Assembly: GCA_015232485.1 (NCBI GenBank)
Contig: JADFZP010000004.1
Location: 14,984-24,365, forward strand
Origin: Alphaproteobacteria bacterium
GTDB lineage: Bacteria > Pseudomonadota > Alphaproteobacteria > Rhodospirillales > Magnetospirillaceae
Direction: 5' to 3'
DNA length: 9,382 nt
Both the position numbers and the translations under genes were made by a program. The notes below the pieces were generated by a model that saw only the letters and a list, made by a program, of their open reading frames with translations, was not told the origin of the DNA and did no database searches. Numbering within the stretch: position 1 is the first letter of the stretch; each line of letters begins with the position of its first letter. Positions 7,340 through 9,382 of this stretch are shown here, in pieces.

Positions 7340-7981
7340 ATGGTCGACCAACTCACCCATTCGAAGCAGACGGTGTCCGCCGGTTCCGATCTGAGACCGG
7401 ACCTTGAGGACGTGCTTCGCTATTACAATGTTCGGGTGACTTCGTGCCTGACCGCGGCGATCACCGAGTCGGAGAAGTTCCCGACGGAAATTCTCAACGA
7501 GACGCGGGCCGCCCTCACCCACTTGGCCAAGGCCGAATCACTCGGCCGCGGCACCGACCCGTATTTCGAGGAAAACAATGCGGCCCTGAGACACCTCAAG
7601 CGCGCCTGCCTCGACTGTTTGAAGGTGGCGATCGTGTTCGCCGCCGAGAAGGTTGAAAAGCACCTCGATTTCGCCACGGATTATGTGCGCCTGCCCGCCA
7701 AGATATACATCGAGGCCGAGCGGCTGAAAGCGGCGAGGCGCACGATCCTCCATTCGGAATCATCCCATCCGTCGATCAACACGGTGGACGACCTCGAAGG
7801 GCTGTACGTCGACATCGCGAACCTTCTGCACCAACTTCGGACAGACTACGACGGTGCGTATGTCGAGGTGATCAATCAGAAGATCGCCGCGAAGGAGAGG
7901 CGCGGCATCTGGCTAGGCTTCTATCTTGGGATACCCGCCGGCGTGATCGCCACGGTGATCGCCAAGACCATCGGCCTCTGA
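7340..7981 (+). CDS. unrecognised protein with C-terminal membrane anchor, 213 residues
   Basis: I do not recognise this family. Residues 1-185 look soluble and largely alpha-helical, with many charged residues and Leu/Ala periodicity (for example ILNETRAALTHLAKAES at 51-67 and LRHLKRACLDCLKVAIVFA at 83-101). A second helical stretch (DLEGLYVDIANLLHQLRTDY, 151-170) precedes a basic patch, KIAAKERRG (181-189). The final 23 residues (about 190-212, WLGFYLGIPAGVIATVIAK) are hydrophobic and read as a single tail-anchor helix, leaving the bulk of the protein in the cytoplasm. No catalytic motif is visible; Cys36, Cys90 and Cys93 are the only cysteines. The ribosome binding site is weak (AGG at 7324-7326, or GAAG very close to the ATG). 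Sampled GC is 55-63%, lower than the neighbouring core genes, which suggests transfer. It ends 44 bases from the convergent marR-type gene. Confidence 0.75.
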   Translation: MVDQLTHSKQTVSAGSDLRPDLEDVLRYYNVRVTSCLTAAITESEKFPTEILNETRAALTHLAKAESLGRGTDPYFEENNAALRHLKRACLDCLKVAIVFAAEKVEKHLDFATDYVRLPAKIYIEAERLKAARRTILHSESSHPSINTVDDLEGLYVDIANLLHQLRTDYDGAYVEVINQKIAAKERRGIWLGFYLGIPAGVIATVIAKTIGL

Positions 7982-8025
7982 TCACATCGAAACGACCGCC
8001 AACTTCACCCGCAGTCGCAGCCCCA

Positions 8026-8373
8026 TCAGGGCGACGTCGCGGCCGCGGCGATCACGATGTCGGCGAATTCGCGCAGGAAAACCGAGCCCTTGACGGTGCG
8101 TTGGACCAGCACGCTGCGGCGGTCGGTGTCGTCGATCTTGCGTCGGAGCATGCCCAGTTGGCCCAGCCGGTCGAGCGCCCGCGTGATGGCGGGCTTCGAC
8201 ACCGCCAGCGTGACGGCCAGCCCGCGCACCGTATGGGGTGGCGGCGTCAAATAGACGGTGAGCAGCAGGGCCATTTGGCGGGCCGAGAGGTCGGGCGCGT
8301 CGCGGCGCACGCTTTCGACGATGGCGCCTCGCCACAGGTCGAGCGCGTCATTGGCCTTCAGGTCGATACCCAT
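8026..8373 (-). CDS. MarR-type winged-helix transcriptional regulator, short
   Basis: The 115-residue protein starts at the ATG read from 8373. The frame continues upstream without a credible earlier start and would run into the aminopeptidase region. It shows the MarR-type order of elements: a first helix (LDLWRGAIVESVRRD, 11-25), LSARQMALLLTVYL (29-42), a helix-turn-helix of TVRGLAVTLAVSKPAITRALDRLGQLG (48-74), and a wing with the DDTDRRSVLV motif (81-90), whose Asp and Arg residues are typical of this family. One final helix (FLREFADIVIAAA) follows. It would bind DNA as a dimer. At 115 residues it is shorter than most MarR proteins (about 140-150), with little beyond the DNA-binding core. 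The adjoining promoter and inverted repeat suggest autoregulation. The ligand and targets are unknown; the neighbouring aminopeptidase gene is an obvious candidate target. Confidence 0.8.
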   Translation of the reverse strand: MGIDLKANDALDLWRGAIVESVRRDAPDLSARQMALLLTVYLTPPPHTVRGLAVTLAVSKPAITRALDRLGQLGMLRRKIDDTDRRSVLVQRTVKGSVFLREFADIVIAAAATSP

Positions 8374-8386
8374 GTTCGTCCATACC

Positions 8387-8402
8387 GTTGCGCCCGCGAA
8401 AC
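8387..8402 (-). promoter_or_regulatory. imperfect palindrome, candidate operator of the marR-type gene
   Basis: GTTGCG-CCCG-CGAAAC has 6-base arms with one mismatch. It lies directly downstream of the predicted -10 hexamer and covers the expected transcription start (about 8396). An autorepressing MarR protein commonly binds at this position. This is placement-based inference; no family consensus is matched. Confidence 0.3.
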
Positions 8403-8431
8403 CTTTTAGCCGAGCGGCGGGCGGCGGGCAA
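8403..8431 (-). promoter_or_regulatory. predicted sigma-70-type promoter of the marR-type gene
   Basis: On the minus strand, TTGCCC (8431-8426, 4 of 6 matches to TTGACA) is separated by exactly 17 bases from TAAAAG (8408-8403, 4 of 6 matches to TATAAT). The predicted start near 8396 gives a leader of about 23 bases before the ATG at 8373. It lies immediately after the aminopeptidase stop codon (8438-8436), so the regulator can be transcribed independently. Confidence 0.45.
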
Positions 8432-8435
8432 TGCT

Positions 8436-9382
8436 TTAACCGTGGCGCCCGGCGATCAGGGCGAAGAGGGCGCGCAGGCACATCGCCTCGCCGCCTTCCG
8501 GGCGGCCGGGGCGCGCGGCGCCGTTCCAGGCCATCATGTCGATATGCGCCCAGGGCGTGGTGGGGCTGACGAAGTCTTGCAGGAACAAGGCGGCGGTGAC
8601 CGCCCCGGCGAAGGGGCTGTCCGAGATGCTGGACAGATCGGCGACCTTGCTGTCGAGTTGACGGCGATAGCCGGCCCATAGCGGCAGCCGCCACAGCGGA
8701 TCGCGGGTGCGCCGGCCGTGGCGCAGGATGTCCTCGGCCAGCTTGTCGTCGTTCGAGAACAGGGCCGGCAACTCGGTGCCCAGCGCCACGCGCGCCGCCC
8801 CGGTCAGGGTCGCCATGTCGAGCAGCAGGGCGGGCTTTTCCCCATCGGCCTCGGCCAGGGCGTCGCACAGGATCAGCCGTCCCTCGGCGTCGGTGTTGCC
8901 GATTTCGACGGTTGTGCCCTTGCGCGTGCCGATCACGTCGAGCGGCCGCATGGCGCGCCCCGAGACCGCGTTCTCGACCGCCGGGATCAGCACCCGCAGG
9001 CGCACCGGCAGATTCGCGGCCATCACCATATGGGCCAGCCCCAGCGCGTGCGCCGCGCCACCCATGTCCTTCTTCATCAGCTTCATGCCCGAGGACGGCT
9101 TGATGTCGAGCCCGCCCGAATCGAAGCACACCCCCTTGCCGACCAGGGTGACGCGCGGCGCCTGTTCGTCGCCCCAACGCAGATCGATCAGGCGCGGCGC
9201 GCGATCCGAGGCGCGCCCCACCGCATGCACGGCCGGCCAGTTCTCGTTCAGCAGCGCCTCGCCCACCACCACGCGGCAGCGGGCGGCGTGGCGCGCGGCG
9301 AGGTCTTGCGCCGCCGCCGCCAATTCCTCGGGCCCCATATGCGAGGCCGGTGCGTTGATCAGGTCTCGCACCAGGATGGTGG
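8436..9382 (-). CDS. leucyl aminopeptidase family protein (M17), 5' end outside the window
   Basis: The frame is open to the right edge. The first visible residues (TILVRDLINAPASHMGPEEL) match the start of the M17 catalytic domain, so the N-terminal domain lies beyond the window; about 315 residues are visible. The two-metal site is complete. GKGVCFDSGG (9140-9111) supplies a lysine and an aspartate ligand, and LDIKP just after it the catalytic lysine. MKKDMGG (Asp codon at 9068-9066) supplies another aspartate. The family signature NTDAEGRL (8897-8874) provides Asp, Glu and the catalytic arginine. It should be an active cytoplasmic hexameric metallopeptidase that removes N-terminal residues from peptides, using manganese or zinc. 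PepA and PepB cannot be separated without the N-terminus. It could process peptides imported by YejABEF, though it is transcribed from the opposite strand. Confidence 0.93.
   Translation of the reverse strand, partial: TILVRDLINAPASHMGPEELAAAAQDLAARHAARCRVVVGEALLNENWPAVHAVGRASDRAPRLIDLRWGDEQAPRVTLVGKGVCFDSGGLDIKPSSGMKLMKKDMGGAAHALGLAHMVMAANLPVRLRVLIPAVENAVSGRAMRPLDVIGTRKGTTVEIGNTDAEGRLILCDALAEADGEKPALLLDMATLTGAARVALGTELPALFSNDDKLAEDILRHGRRTRDPLWRLPLWAGYRRQLDSKVADLSSISDSPFAGAVTAALFLQDFVSPTTPWAHIDMMAWNGAARPGRPEGGEAMCLRALFALIAGRHG

Noticed and set aside
6882..7892. GATCGCCGCGA present at 6882-6892 and again at 7882-7892, like flanking direct repeats of the accessory segment
   Set aside because: The second copy lies inside the 213-residue gene rather than at a boundary, and the word is common in high-GC DNA. 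It does not behave as an attachment or target-site duplication.
8374..9177. Long minus-strand frame that continues upstream of the marR-type gene
   Set aside because: It overlaps the aminopeptidase in a different frame and is Gly/Arg/Ala-rich. The M17 motifs are in the other frame, so only the 8026-8373 part is real.

Overview
The window is high-GC, gene-dense DNA with tightly overlapping genes, as expected of an alphaproteobacterium. The gene content fits the Rhodospirillales best: a CycM-like cytochrome c, an IMPase-type HisN, a YejABEF peptide transporter and an M17 aminopeptidase beside a MarR-type regulator. No 16S or other taxonomic marker is present, so the placement is an inference.

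Bases 1-6847 form one plus-strand block. The 3' part of a c-type cytochrome gene overlaps hisN by 4 bases (ATGA). After a 46-base gap containing a 13-base palindrome come yejA, yejB, yejE and yejF. Their junctions are a 10-base gap, a 1-base overlap and a 4-base overlap, so they form a complete peptide ABC importer operon: periplasmic binding protein, two permeases and a double-domain ATPase. A 6-bp hairpin sits against the yejF stop codon.

Bases 6848-8025 look different. Sampled 60-base lines are about 53-63% GC, against about 67-80% in yejF. The segment holds what looks like the 3' stump of a minus-strand gene, a 70-residue unrecognised small protein with a good ribosome binding site, a strong intrinsic terminator, and a 213-residue unrecognised protein with a predicted C-terminal membrane anchor. 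This is the most likely accessory or acquired part of the window. The terminator lies only about 30 bases before the second start codon, which raises the question of how that gene is expressed.

Bases 8026-9382 are on the minus strand. A leucyl aminopeptidase-family (M17) gene runs in from the right edge, with all its metal and catalytic motifs visible. Downstream of it is a short MarR-type winged-helix regulator that appears to have its own promoter and a candidate operator. The peptide importer and the peptidase could act in sequence (uptake, then hydrolysis), but they lie on opposite strands with the accessory segment between them, so a regulatory link is only a hypothesis.
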